Origin: an uncultured Chloroflexota bacterium
GTDB lineage: Bacteria; Chloroflexota; Dehalococcoidia; Dehalococcoidales; RBG-16-60-22
Reading direction: 5' to 3'
Length of the DNA stretch: 7,423 nucleotides
Assembly: GCA_903915565.1 (NCBI GenBank)
Contig: CAIWTG010000118.1
Coordinates: 1 to 7,423 of the forward strand
This document shows, one piece after another, positions 1 to 6,461 of this stretch; position 1 is the stretch's first letter; the number at the start of each line of letters is the position of its first letter. A program made the position numbers and the translations under genes. The notes below the pieces were generated by a model. That model had not been told where the DNA came from, did no database searches, and was given only the letters and a program-made list of their open reading frames with translations.

Positions 1-393
1 ACGGACAAAATGATGCAGCGTCTGCATGGAAAGGACGATGTCATAAGGTTCCGTACCAAAATCGTACTTGAAATAGTCCGCCAAGATGAGTTTTAACTGG
101 CTTTGCTTGGCTGTGTGCTTTTGCTTTAGTTTTTCCAGCATGCTCTCTGTTAAGTCAATACCAGTGACCCGCACAGTAGGATTTACTTTAAAAATTTCAT
201 CCAGTTCCAATCCTGTCCCGCACCCCAGGTCAAGCAATTTTATGTTTTCAGTCACCGGCACCTGTTGAGCGACCCGAACATAGATAAAATTGCCGTCACG
301 CAGCATATGCTCTTCATATCTATCAATTCTGGCATTGAAAAAAGCGCCCATTTCTTCCAGGGGTTTGGGAATTTTTTCTTGATTATTTTCCAA
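1..393 (-). CDS. Class I SAM-dependent methyltransferase, partial (C-terminus beyond window edge)
   Basis: The first 131 residues of a Rossmann-fold methyltransferase are present; the rest lies beyond the left edge. The SAM-binding motif I, LLDLGCGTG, is at residues 53-61. It is followed by an acidic end of strand 2 (TGID, D80), an LAD motif at 104-106 and a motif-IV-like DIVLS at 118-122. The N-terminal FFNARIDRYEEHML segment resembles small-molecule methyltransferases of the UbiE/Tam type. The chosen start is TTG at 393, two bases after the stop of the epimerase-like gene, with GGGGA five bases upstream. The first in-frame ATG is at 351; it would remove 14 residues and has a poorer ribosome site. 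The gene is probably translationally coupled and the last visible member of the operon. The methyl acceptor is unknown. Family assignment is secure; the start is moderately so. Confidence 0.87.
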   Translation of the reverse strand, partial: MENNQEKIPKPLEEMGAFFNARIDRYEEHMLRDGNFIYVRVAQQVPVTENIKLLDLGCGTGLELDEIFKVNPTVRVTGIDLTESMLEKLKQKHTAKQSQLKLILADYFKYDFGTEPYDIVLSMQTLHHFVR

Positions 394-395
394 TG

Positions 396-794
396 CTATC
401 CCCGTTGCACTAGTTCGATGAGTACGTTCTCAGCGGCGGAGGGGTGGATAAAGGCTATTTTGGCGTTAGGGAGCTGGATAGGTTCTTCATTCTGTAGTTT
501 TTTGCCTTGAGCTTTCAGATTCTTTAATTCTTTCACGATATCGTCGGTCATGAAAGAGATGTGGTGTAAGCCTCCGCCCTTTTCCTCAAGATATTTTGCG
601 AAAGCATTGCCCTCTTTTAACGGCGCAAAAAGCTCCACATGAATATCGCCCAAAGCCATCATTACGGAAACAAATTCGCCACCCGGTCCCTCTCTTTTTT
701 CAATCACTTGGAAGCCGAACATGTCGGCGTAAGATTTCACCGCTTCATCAGCATTTTTTACGACAATAGCAATGTGGTCTATTTTCTTTATCAT
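396..794 (-). CDS. VOC-family protein, probable methylmalonyl-CoA epimerase
   Basis: This 132-residue protein matches the usual length of methylmalonyl-CoA epimerases, which interconvert (R)- and (S)-methylmalonyl-CoA through a metal-bound enolate. It has two beta-alpha-beta-beta-beta modules of the vicinal oxygen chelate fold. Probable metal ligands are H7 (DHIAIVV), E54 (HVELF), the H77-H78 pair (GLHHISF) and E127 (LIELVQRG). The C-terminal pattern AFIHPSAAENVLIELVQ is very close to that of true epimerases. AGGAGG lies five bases before the ATG. The gap to the upstream dehydrogenase is 19 nt, and the methyltransferase follows after 2 nt. The CoA-enzyme context supports the epimerase reading, but a glyoxalase-like enzyme or an epimerase for another 2-methylacyl-CoA cannot be excluded. 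No mutase genes are seen in the window. Confidence 0.85.
   Translation of the reverse strand: MIKKIDHIAIVVKNADEAVKSYADMFGFQVIEKREGPGGEFVSVMMALGDIHVELFAPLKEGNAFAKYLEEKGGGLHHISFMTDDIVKELKNLKAQGKKLQNEEPIQLPNAKIAFIHPSAAENVLIELVQRG
399..403 (-). promoter_or_regulatory. Ribosome binding site supporting a TTG start
   Basis: GGGGA on the minus strand, five bases before the TTG at 393. It overlaps the last sense codons of the epimerase-like gene and favours the TTG over the internal ATG at 351. Confidence 0.45.
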
Positions 795-813
795 GACATC
801 CTCCTAAACATTA

Positions 814-1752
814 TTAAAACGGGAAAATCGCCGGTAAGTCGTGGACTTTATTTTTAGTCAGCGTTGCCGGCATGTTTTCAACTAATTCTTCTACCGTCCA
901 GCGTCCGTCTTTCCAGAGGACCTGCTCCAGCGGCGGCGGGTCTACAAAAATGCCGATATGCCCGTGCCACACCTCAAAGCAGCACCCATTGACGTTATCG
1001 GCTTTTTCCGAGGCTAAATAAACGACTAAACCAGCTACATCCTCCGGCTGGTTAAGCTCCAGCATTTGCTTGAGGCGCTTTTCCGCCACCTCGGCTCCCC
1101 ACATCTTACTCCACGCCTCCCGCAGTCCTTTTTCCTTTAACATCTCCACAAAGCCTCTGGTGCCTGCAACCGGGCGGATGACGTTACAGGTGACGCCGTA
1201 GCGCCCCATATCCCGCGCCACCGTGCGCGTTAGCCCCACGATGCCCTCTTTAGCGGCGCTGTAGTTAGCCTGCCCCATGTTGCCCAGCCCCGCGTGAGAA
1301 CTTGTATTGATAATGCGTCCGTAGTTCTGCTGGCGCATCACTTTACAGGCAGCCCGGGTGCAGTAAAAAGTGCCGCTTAAATTCACCTTAATGACCGATT
1401 CCCATTCTTCATCGGTGGTGTTGTATATCATGCGGTCGCGGTTAAAGCCCGCGTTATTAACCAGAATATCAATACGCCCAAAATTATCTATAGCTGTCTT
1501 GATAATGCTTTCCGCTCCAGCTACTTCCGCCACACTGGCATAGCTCGCCGCCGCCTGGCCGCCGGCTTTTTTTATCTCGGCGACAACTTCATCGGCGGGC
1601 CCGTGTGAGCCGCCGCTGCCGTCGGTAGCCGCGCCCAGGTCGTTGACCACTACTTTAGCGCCCTGATTGGCCAGTTCTAAAGCCTCGACGCGCCCTAAGC
1701 CCTTGCCCGCTCCCGTCACGACCGCTACTTTTCCCTTTAACAACTCACCCAT
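814..1752 (-). CDS. Short-chain dehydrogenase, MFE-2-like 3-hydroxyacyl-CoA dehydrogenase
   Basis: A 312-residue NAD(P)-dependent short-chain dehydrogenase. The cofactor motif TGAGKGLG is at residues 13-20, NDLG at 37-40 (D38 suggests preference for NAD), NNAG at 99-102, and the catalytic set is N124, S151, Y164 and K168. It is longer than the usual 250-residue SDR: a C-terminal extension from about 250 contains FEVWHGHIG. This matches the layout of the dehydrogenase domain of peroxisomal multifunctional enzyme 2 (HSD17B4), which oxidises 3-hydroxyacyl-CoA. The inferred role is oxidation of a 3-hydroxyacyl-CoA to the 3-ketoacyl-CoA used by the thiolase encoded upstream. Its AGGAGG site (1758-1763) overlaps the stop codon of the CoA-transferase gene, giving a 9-nt gap and probable coupling. 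Family and motifs are clear; the acyl substrate is not. Confidence 0.93.
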   Translation of the reverse strand: MGELLKGKVAVVTGAGKGLGRVEALELANQGAKVVVNDLGAATDGSGGSHGPADEVVAEIKKAGGQAAASYASVAEVAGAESIIKTAIDNFGRIDILVNNAGFNRDRMIYNTTDEEWESVIKVNLSGTFYCTRAACKVMRQQNYGRIINTSSHAGLGNMGQANYSAAKEGIVGLTRTVARDMGRYGVTCNVIRPVAGTRGFVEMLKEKGLREAWSKMWGAEVAEKRLKQMLELNQPEDVAGLVVYLASEKADNVNGCCFEVWHGHIGIFVDPPPLEQVLWKDGRWTVEELVENMPATLTKNKVHDLPAIFPF

Positions 1753-1761
1753 AATGCCCTC

Positions 1762-2976
1762 CTACGCTATTACCTTCTTTTCTTTTAACGCGGCAATGTC
1801 GTCCCAACTCATGCCCAGCACTCCCGTTAAAATTTCCTCGGTATGCTGGCCGAATTCCGGCGCGGTGTTGCGGACAGTAGTCGGCGTTTTGCTGAACTGC
1901 CACGGCGGCATGATTACTTTAAGCTTTTTCCCCGCCGGATGGTCGATTTCTCTAAAATACGTATCCGCCCAGGCGCTGGGGTCATTGGCGACCTCATAAG
2001 GCGTCCGCACCGTCGTCCAGATGATGTTTTCTTTAGCCAGCCGCTCCGCCCATTCTTTTTGCGTTTTGGTTTTAAATAACTTATCGAGAATTTTAATCAG
2101 GGGTACATTGTTTTTCATGCGTAGTTCGTGGGTTTTATATAGCAGGTCGTTTTCCAGTTCGCCCAGCTCCAAAGCCTTACAAATGCCCGTCCAGTACCTG
2201 TCACCCTGGATGCAGGCGAGCTGTATCCACCGCCCGTCCTTGCACTCGTAGCTGTTAAAGATGGGGTTGCTCTGGTTGAGGCGGGAGATGCGCCCGTATT
2301 CCAGTCCCGTCGCCAAAACGGAGGAAAGGACGATGCCCATCGACCATATCCCCCCACCCAGTAATGAGACACAAACCTCCTGCCCCTCGCCGGTGCGTTC
2401 GCGGTGGAAAAGCGCCATCATAATCGCGCAGGCGGCGTACATGCCGGTGGTGTTGTCGCCAAAACCCGGCACCTGGAAAGGCAAAGATGTGCCCGGCTCG
2501 CCCAACGACGACATCACGCCGCTGCGTGCCCAGTAACCTACGAAATCGTAAGCGCCGGTGTCCTTTTCCGGACCGTGCAGTCCATAACCGGAAAGGTGAG
2601 TATAAATGATTTTAGGGTTGAGCTTGGAGATGTCTTTATATTCCAGCCCCAAATCTGTCAGCGCGTGGGGGCGGAAGTTGCAGACAAACACGTCCGATTT
2701 TTCCACCAGCTTATATAAAATATCTCGACCCTCTTTCATTTTCAAGTCGAGCGTGATGCCCTTTTTATTCAGGTTATAAAACTCCAGGACGTAGTTAATA
2801 TCGTAAACCGGTACGTTGCCGCTGATTTTCAGAATACCGCGCGTCTGGTCGCCGCCCTGTGTCCGCTCCACTTTAATGACCTCCGCCCCCATATCCGCCA
2901 GGATGCGGCAGCATACCGGAGCCAGTCCCGCCTCGCTGACATCAAGGACGCGAATTCCTTCTAAAGCCATCTTCAT
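1762..2976 (-). CDS. Class III (CaiB/BaiF) CoA-transferase
   Basis: This 404-residue protein has the length and motif order of family III CoA-transferases (formyl-CoA transferase, CaiB, BaiF, BbsEF, alpha-methylacyl-CoA racemase). The N-terminal segment GIRVLDVSE begins at residue 7. The CoA-binding region MGAEVIKVE is at 29-37, followed by NLNKKGITLDLK around 68-79. The probable catalytic aspartate is D174 in PGFGDNTTGM, where these enzymes form an aspartyl-CoA anhydride. A TGEGQEV segment follows. The ATG at 2976 is preferred over the ATG two codons later because GGAGGT lies seven bases upstream. It sits between the thiolase (gap filled by a repeat) and the dehydrogenase (9 nt). It probably moves CoA onto a carboxylic acid substrate of the pathway. 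An alpha-methylacyl-CoA racemase role is an alternative worth considering, since the racemase shares the fold and an epimerase-like gene is near. Confidence 0.93.
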   Translation of the reverse strand: MKMALEGIRVLDVSEAGLAPVCCRILADMGAEVIKVERTQGGDQTRGILKISGNVPVYDINYVLEFYNLNKKGITLDLKMKEGRDILYKLVEKSDVFVCNFRPHALTDLGLEYKDISKLNPKIIYTHLSGYGLHGPEKDTGAYDFVGYWARSGVMSSLGEPGTSLPFQVPGFGDNTTGMYAACAIMMALFHRERTGEGQEVCVSLLGGGIWSMGIVLSSVLATGLEYGRISRLNQSNPIFNSYECKDGRWIQLACIQGDRYWTGICKALELGELENDLLYKTHELRMKNNVPLIKILDKLFKTKTQKEWAERLAKENIIWTTVRTPYEVANDPSAWADTYFREIDHPAGKKLKVIMPPWQFSKTPTTVRNTAPEFGQHTEEILTGVLGMSWDDIAALKEKKVIA

Positions 2977-2998
2977 CGGTGTTACCTCCGAACTTTAA

Positions 2999-3103
2999 TG
3001 TCATTGCGAGGAGTCCTTCCGAGGAAGGACGACGTGGCAATCTCACTGTTAAAATCGAGAATGGTGATTGCCATGTTCTTTTAAAGAAGTACTCGTAATG
3101 ACA
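2999..3103. repeat. Inverted-repeat element, copy 1 (GTCATTGCGAG family)
   Basis: A roughly 105-bp element in the gap between the thiolase and CoA-transferase genes. It starts with TGTCATTGCGAG (2999-3010) and ends with CTCGTAATGACA (3092-3103), an inverted terminal repeat with one mismatch in 12. Inside are a second inverted pair, TGGCAATC (3035-3042) and GATTGCCA (3066-3073), and a perfect hairpin GTCCTTCC/GGAAGGAC at 3013-3030. The element fills the gap, leaving 8 bases to the thiolase stop and about 10 to the CoA-transferase ribosome site. It resembles the palindromic dispersed repeats (MITE/REP-like) of many anaerobic bacteria; there is no coding capacity. Confidence 0.82.
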
Positions 3104-3111
3104 ATCTAATA

Positions 3112-4302
3112 TTACTTCTCGTTCCCCACGATATTGCAGCTGCAGACGCCCGTGCCGGCGTTACCGCCCAGGTTATGTGTTAAGCCAAGGCGCGGATTCT
3201 TTACCTGCCGCGGACCAGCCTTACCCTGGAGCTGCTTATAAACCTCATACATCATCCTTAAGCCGCTGGCGCCCAAGGGATGCCCGAAGCACTTTAACCC
3301 GCCGTCGGTGTTCACCGGCAGCTCGCCCTTGAGGGTGAATGTCCCGGCTTCGATGTCTTCCCTCGCCCTGCCGCGCGGGCTGAACCCCAGGTCTTCATAG
3401 ACAATCATTTCGTGGATGCTGAAGCAGTCGTGCACCTCGGCACAGCTTAATTCTTTACGGGGATTTTTAATGCCGGCTTCGGCGTACGCCAGTTTGGAAC
3501 CGCGGACGTTTTCTTCCATGTGAGTGAAGTCGTAATCCTGCATCATGGCGCCCTGTCGAGCGCCCACAGTAATCTGTAAAGCCTTGATGTAAATTGGGTC
3601 GGGACGGAAATTCTTCGCTATATCGGCGCGGGTAATCACCGCCACCGAGGCGCCGTCGCTCACGCCGCAGCAATCATAAAGCCCCAGCGGCCACGCGATT
3701 ATCGGCGCGTTGACCACCTGGTCAATCGTTAGCTCATTCTGGAAGTGCGCCTTGGGATTCAGACTGCCGTTGTGGTGATTCTTTACGGCAATCTGCGCTA
3801 AAAGCCGCTTGCCTTCTTCCGGCTTGATGCCGAAGTCGTGGAAGTAGCGCGTCGCCAGGTAGGCAAACGATGCCGGGGCGCTGTAGCCCGGCCCGATGCC
3901 CGAGCTCCCGTCCTGGTTATCGCCGACAATGCTGGGCCCCTTAACGCCTGTGGAGCCGGAGTCCTTAAGTTTTTCCACGCCTACCGCCAGGGCAACGTCG
4001 CAAATGCCGGCGGCCACCGCATAGCTTGCCGCCCGCATCGCCTCCGAGCCGGTGGCGCACATATTTTCCACGCGCGTCATCGGTATATACTGCAATTGCA
4101 GCGGTGATAGTGTGATGGCGCTAACGCCGGAAAATACCGTGCCCACCCACGCTGCCTGGATATCTTTCGGCCCGATGCCCGCATCTTCAAACGCCTCGAA
4201 GGCGGCTTCAACAATCAGGTCTTCTACCCCTTTATCCCACCGCTCCCCGAACTTGCTGCAGCCCATACCCACGATGGCGACTTTATTCTTTATACCGTCC
4301 AT
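3112..4302 (-). CDS. SCP-x-type thiolase (acetyl-CoA acetyltransferase family)
   Basis: A 396-residue thiolase of the SCP-x/SCP2 subfamily, which cleaves 3-ketoacyl-CoA with free CoA. The nucleophilic cysteine is C82 in ENMCATGSEAMRAA. H291 lies in EVHDCFSIHE, the signature of this subfamily, and H341 lies in GHPLGASG. A glycine-rich NLGGNAGTG near residue 378 closes the active site and is followed by C387 and C389, one of which may replace the usual second catalytic cysteine. Length is normal. The ATG at 4302 is supported by AGGAGG seven bases upstream. Members of this subfamily commonly work with a DUF35 partner that helps bind acyl-CoA. Here the DUF35 domain is in the preceding gene, fused to an HMG-CoA-synthase-like domain. 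All catalytic residues seem present, unlike in that neighbour. Substrate unknown. Confidence 0.93.
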   Translation of the reverse strand: MDGIKNKVAIVGMGCSKFGERWDKGVEDLIVEAAFEAFEDAGIGPKDIQAAWVGTVFSGVSAITLSPLQLQYIPMTRVENMCATGSEAMRAASYAVAAGICDVALAVGVEKLKDSGSTGVKGPSIVGDNQDGSSGIGPGYSAPASFAYLATRYFHDFGIKPEEGKRLLAQIAVKNHHNGSLNPKAHFQNELTIDQVVNAPIIAWPLGLYDCCGVSDGASVAVITRADIAKNFRPDPIYIKALQITVGARQGAMMQDYDFTHMEENVRGSKLAYAEAGIKNPRKELSCAEVHDCFSIHEMIVYEDLGFSPRGRAREDIEAGTFTLKGELPVNTDGGLKCFGHPLGASGLRMMYEVYKQLQGKAGPRQVKNPRLGLTHNLGGNAGTGVCSCNIVGNEK

Positions 4303-4325
4303 GGTTTATCCTCCTGTTATATTAA

Positions 4326-4434
4326 GTCATTGCGAGGGCGAAGCCCGTGGCAATCTCTATCTTTAATTTACTTCCGTCACGGCGATTGTCACGTGGAGTT
4401 TATCCTGAGCGACGCGTGAGGACTCGCAATGACA
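4326..4434. repeat. Inverted-repeat element, copy 2 (GTCATTGCGAG family)
   Basis: A roughly 109-bp relative of the element at 2999-3103, here between the HMG-CoA-synthase-like gene and the thiolase. Its ends are a perfect 11-bp inverted repeat, GTCATTGCGAG (4326-4336) and CTCGCAATGAC (4423-4433). Inner arms GTGGCAATC (4347-4355) and GATTGTCAC (4384-4392) match with one difference. A GGGC-GAA-GCCC mini-hairpin is at 4336-4346. The right half also carries GTTTATCCTGAGCG, which resembles another common dispersed-repeat core, so this copy may be composite. It lies about 10 bases before the thiolase ribosome site and 4 bases after the preceding stop codon. Confidence 0.82.
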
Positions 4435-4438
4435 CTCT

Positions 4439-5860
4439 CTACTCAACCGGTTTCGCTTTCCAGAAATAATTGTGGATGCCGCGGCTGGTGAACATCTTGC
4501 GGAAGGTCATTTCCATCGGCATGTCTACCTTCATTTTATTTGCGTCGCAGTCGGTGAATTCCACAATCAGCCTGCCCCCGCCCTCAAAATCCACCACGCC
4601 GTTGACGCCGGGCGGATTAAGTGTCGGCATTAGCTGGTCGACGGAATAGGTGAAGAGCTTGGCTTTTTTGTCCGAGAATTTGTATGGCTCGAACTGGTCT
4701 TTGGTCTGGCACTTGACGCAGACGCGCACCGTCTGGCCGAGCTGATTCATCTGCGGGGTGCCGCATTTTTTGCACCTCACGCCAACCAAAGCCATTATCG
4801 TTTTTCTCTCACGCCAGCGGCTCTGCAGAGATATCGCCGAGCGTTCCGGCAGCGTTGATGCCTCGATGGGCACCAGGCCCCGCCACGTTAGATACTGTCC
4901 GTAGGTGATGTTTATTTTCCCGTCTATCTGGTGGGAAATCACCGGTGTCTTTTGGAATTTTTTAATTTCGTCGGTAGCGCGTAGTATAAAAGCATCGGCG
5001 CCATCCCCGTACCCCACAAAAAGAATACGGTCGTTCGCTTTAACTTTTTCCAGCGCTGCCGCCAGCATCAAAAACACCGCCGCCGTTCCCGTATTGCCGA
5101 TGTCGGCATAAAGCGGGTCCTGCACTTGGGCTTTGTCCAGCTTTAATCGCTTTGCCAGTGCCGCGTGCTGCCGGGCGTCCGAGGCGTAATAAACAATACT
5201 CTCAAAATCGCTGATTTTAAGTTTGGATTTTTTGAGTAATCCTTCAATGACCGACTGCATCATCGGCAGGTAGCCGACTTCATCAATAAAGCGCCCCTCG
5301 GCAGAGCGGGGGAATTTATCTTCGTCGGTGCGCCAGATATCGGTAAAATCGTTGAATAACGAATAGCTGTTCTCTATTTCTGCGATGACCTTATCGTTAC
5401 CTATCATTAAAGCCGCCGCGCCGTCGCCTAACGTCTGTTCCAGCGCGCCTTTGGCCGCCCCCAATCGCGTATCCGCCGCTACGACCATTACACTCTTCGC
5501 CGAACCGGCTTTAACGGCGTCATAGGCCGCTTTTAGCGCCGCCGTCCCCGCCCGCAGCGAATCGGTAAAATCCGCCGCCTGGCTCTCCTCTTTAAAATCA
5601 ACCGCGGTCGCCATCATCGCCGCCGACATTTTTTCCCGGTAAGGCGCCGATGTTGTCGCCAGTAAAAGCCCGTCGGTATCGGCTCCTCCCCTGTTCAAGC
5701 AGTCAATTGCGGCAGCCACTGCCATCGTTACCGTATCCTCATCATAACCGGCAACGGCTTTAGCGCCGCTTCCGCCTCTTCCGCCCCACACCTTCCCGAT
5801 TTCCTCCCGGTTCAGCCGGTAGATGGGTAAATATGCCCCAATCGATGTTATTCCTGCCAT
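4439..5860 (-). CDS. HMG-CoA-synthase-like protein fused to DUF35 zinc-ribbon/OB domain
   Basis: A 473-residue two-domain protein and the first gene of the operon. Residues 1 to about 340 have a thiolase/HMG-CoA-synthase fold (ITSIGAYLPIYRL start, RAGTAAL at 103-109, GDGAAALMIG, DIGNTGTAA). Residues from about 356 form a DUF35 unit: a rubredoxin-like zinc ribbon with C363, C366, C381 and C384, then an OB-fold ending in IHNYFWKAKP. The three catalytic positions of HMG-CoA synthase appear changed. The Glu position reads T70 (ATTSAPY), the nucleophilic Cys reads L102 (TDSLRAGT), and the His of the FHQP-like segment is replaced in YYASDARQH. So condensation of acetyl-CoA with acetoacetyl-CoA is unlikely. 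A structural or CoA-binding partner role for the adjacent thiolase is inferred. The start has AGGA eight bases upstream, and a sigma70 promoter lies about 110 bases further. Confidence 0.88.
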   Translation of the reverse strand: MAGITSIGAYLPIYRLNREEIGKVWGGRGGSGAKAVAGYDEDTVTMAVAAAIDCLNRGGADTDGLLLATTSAPYREKMSAAMMATAVDFKEESQAADFTDSLRAGTAALKAAYDAVKAGSAKSVMVVAADTRLGAAKGALEQTLGDGAAALMIGNDKVIAEIENSYSLFNDFTDIWRTDEDKFPRSAEGRFIDEVGYLPMMQSVIEGLLKKSKLKISDFESIVYYASDARQHAALAKRLKLDKAQVQDPLYADIGNTGTAAVFLMLAAALEKVKANDRILFVGYGDGADAFILRATDEIKKFQKTPVISHQIDGKINITYGQYLTWRGLVPIEASTLPERSAISLQSRWRERKTIMALVGVRCKKCGTPQMNQLGQTVRVCVKCQTKDQFEPYKFSDKKAKLFTYSVDQLMPTLNPPGVNGVVDFEGGGRLIVEFTDCDANKMKVDMPMEMTFRKMFTSRGIHNYFWKAKPVE

Positions 5861-5970
5861 CTCCCTGTTCCTTTCTTTTAGCGCGATATGCCGGTCCCGC
5901 CGACAAATAATACGTATATCTGGTTTTTTATTTATTTGGGATATTAGAGACGCATACTTTTTGCTATTCT

Positions 5971-5999
5971 ATCTTATGATGTAGGGAGATTAGTGTCAA
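5971..5999 (-). promoter_or_regulatory. Sigma70-type promoter for the CoA-enzyme operon
   Basis: On the minus strand, TTGACA (5999-5994, perfect -35) is followed by a 17-bp spacer and TAAGAT (5976-5971, four of six matches to TATAAT). Transcription would start near 5964, leaving an AT-rich leader of about 100 nt before the ATG at 5860. The leader contains an inverted pair CAAATAA/TTATTTG (5904-5938) and the palindrome ATACGTAT (5910-5917), which may be chance in AT-rich sequence. Confidence 0.65.
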
Positions 6000-6032
6000 A
6001 TAAACAGGTGGGGTTTTCGTGGTGGTTCGGAC

Positions 6033-6062
6033 TGGAAAATCTTATACGTTTTGGCTTATGAT
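6033..6062 (+). promoter_or_regulatory. Possible promoter of the small membrane protein gene
   Basis: TGGAAA (6033-6038, four of six -35 matches), an 18-bp spacer and TATGAT (6057-6062, five of six -10 matches). It would start transcription about 24 bases before the ATG at 6093, just leaving room for the GGGAG ribosome site at 6081-6085. The -35 is weak, so this is a plausible but unproven call. Confidence 0.4.
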
Positions 6063-6092
6063 ATCTAGAGAATTTCTTTTGGGAGTCAGTTG

Positions 6093-6461
6093 ATGAAACG
6101 TATAATGTTCGCCTGCCTAATCCTGGCTCTAGTCGCCGCGTTAGGTTATTTCTTGTTGGGTGCCGGCTTAATTCAAGCGGGAAACCTTGGCGCAGAAGAC
6201 GCTCCGCCCGGCATTGTCTGGGTGGCCGGCGTTTGTTATATCGGTGGCGGGGCGGTGATATTTTTAAAAAGACGCGTTCTCTGGATTCTCGGCTTAGCGG
6301 TTAACGCATTAGTGATAGCGTTTTTCTATTACAGATACGCTGGCAATCCCGGCGTCATGACCAGCGCGCCCGGGCTCATCACCAAGATAGCCCAGCTGCT
6401 GCTTGAAGTTGGGCTTTTCTACCTTGTGCTGAAGTTTAAGAAACCGGCCACCGCTAAATAA
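6093..6461 (+). CDS. Small four-helix membrane protein, unknown function
   Basis: A 122-residue hydrophobic protein that I do not recognise. Four probable membrane segments lie at about residues 4-26, 38-57, 61-79 and 96-114. Short basic stretches (KRR near 60, KFKK near 115) suggest a topology with these on the cytoplasmic side. The first segment could be mistaken for a signal peptide, but no clear cleavage site is seen. No enzyme motif, no conserved cysteines or histidines. The ATG at 6093 is chosen over the in-frame TTG just before it because GGGAG lies seven bases upstream. It is the only plus-strand gene here. It is transcribed divergently from the CoA operon and convergently with the FTR-like gene, whose 3' end it overlaps by 8 bases. 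No clear terminator separates the two. Context gives no hint of function. Confidence 0.72.
   Translation: MKRIMFACLILALVAALGYFLLGAGLIQAGNLGAEDAPPGIVWVAGVCYIGGGAVIFLKRRVLWILGLAVNALVIAFFYYRYAGNPGVMTSAPGLITKIAQLLLEVGLFYLVLKFKKPATAK

Noticed and set aside
86..510. Plus-strand open frames at the left edge
   Set aside because: The minus strand of this region encodes a methyltransferase with a clear SAM-binding motif and the end of the epimerase-like gene.
1667..2718. Several plus-strand open frames opposite the dehydrogenase and CoA-transferase genes
   Set aside because: They lie antisense to clearly conserved enzymes, lack recognisable domains and good ribosome sites, and are explained by the GC-skewed codon use of the real genes.
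2999..3103. Repeat element as a Rho-independent terminator
   Set aside because: The stems are not followed by a T-run on the minus strand, and genes on both sides look like one operon; a role in RNA processing remains possible.
3838..4366. Plus-strand open frames opposite the thiolase
   Set aside because: Antisense shadows of a thiolase with all its catalytic motifs; no domain or ribosome site supports them.
6002..6031. G-rich stretch as a G-quadruplex
   Set aside because: Only two-base G tracts can be made regularly, so any quadruplex would be weak.
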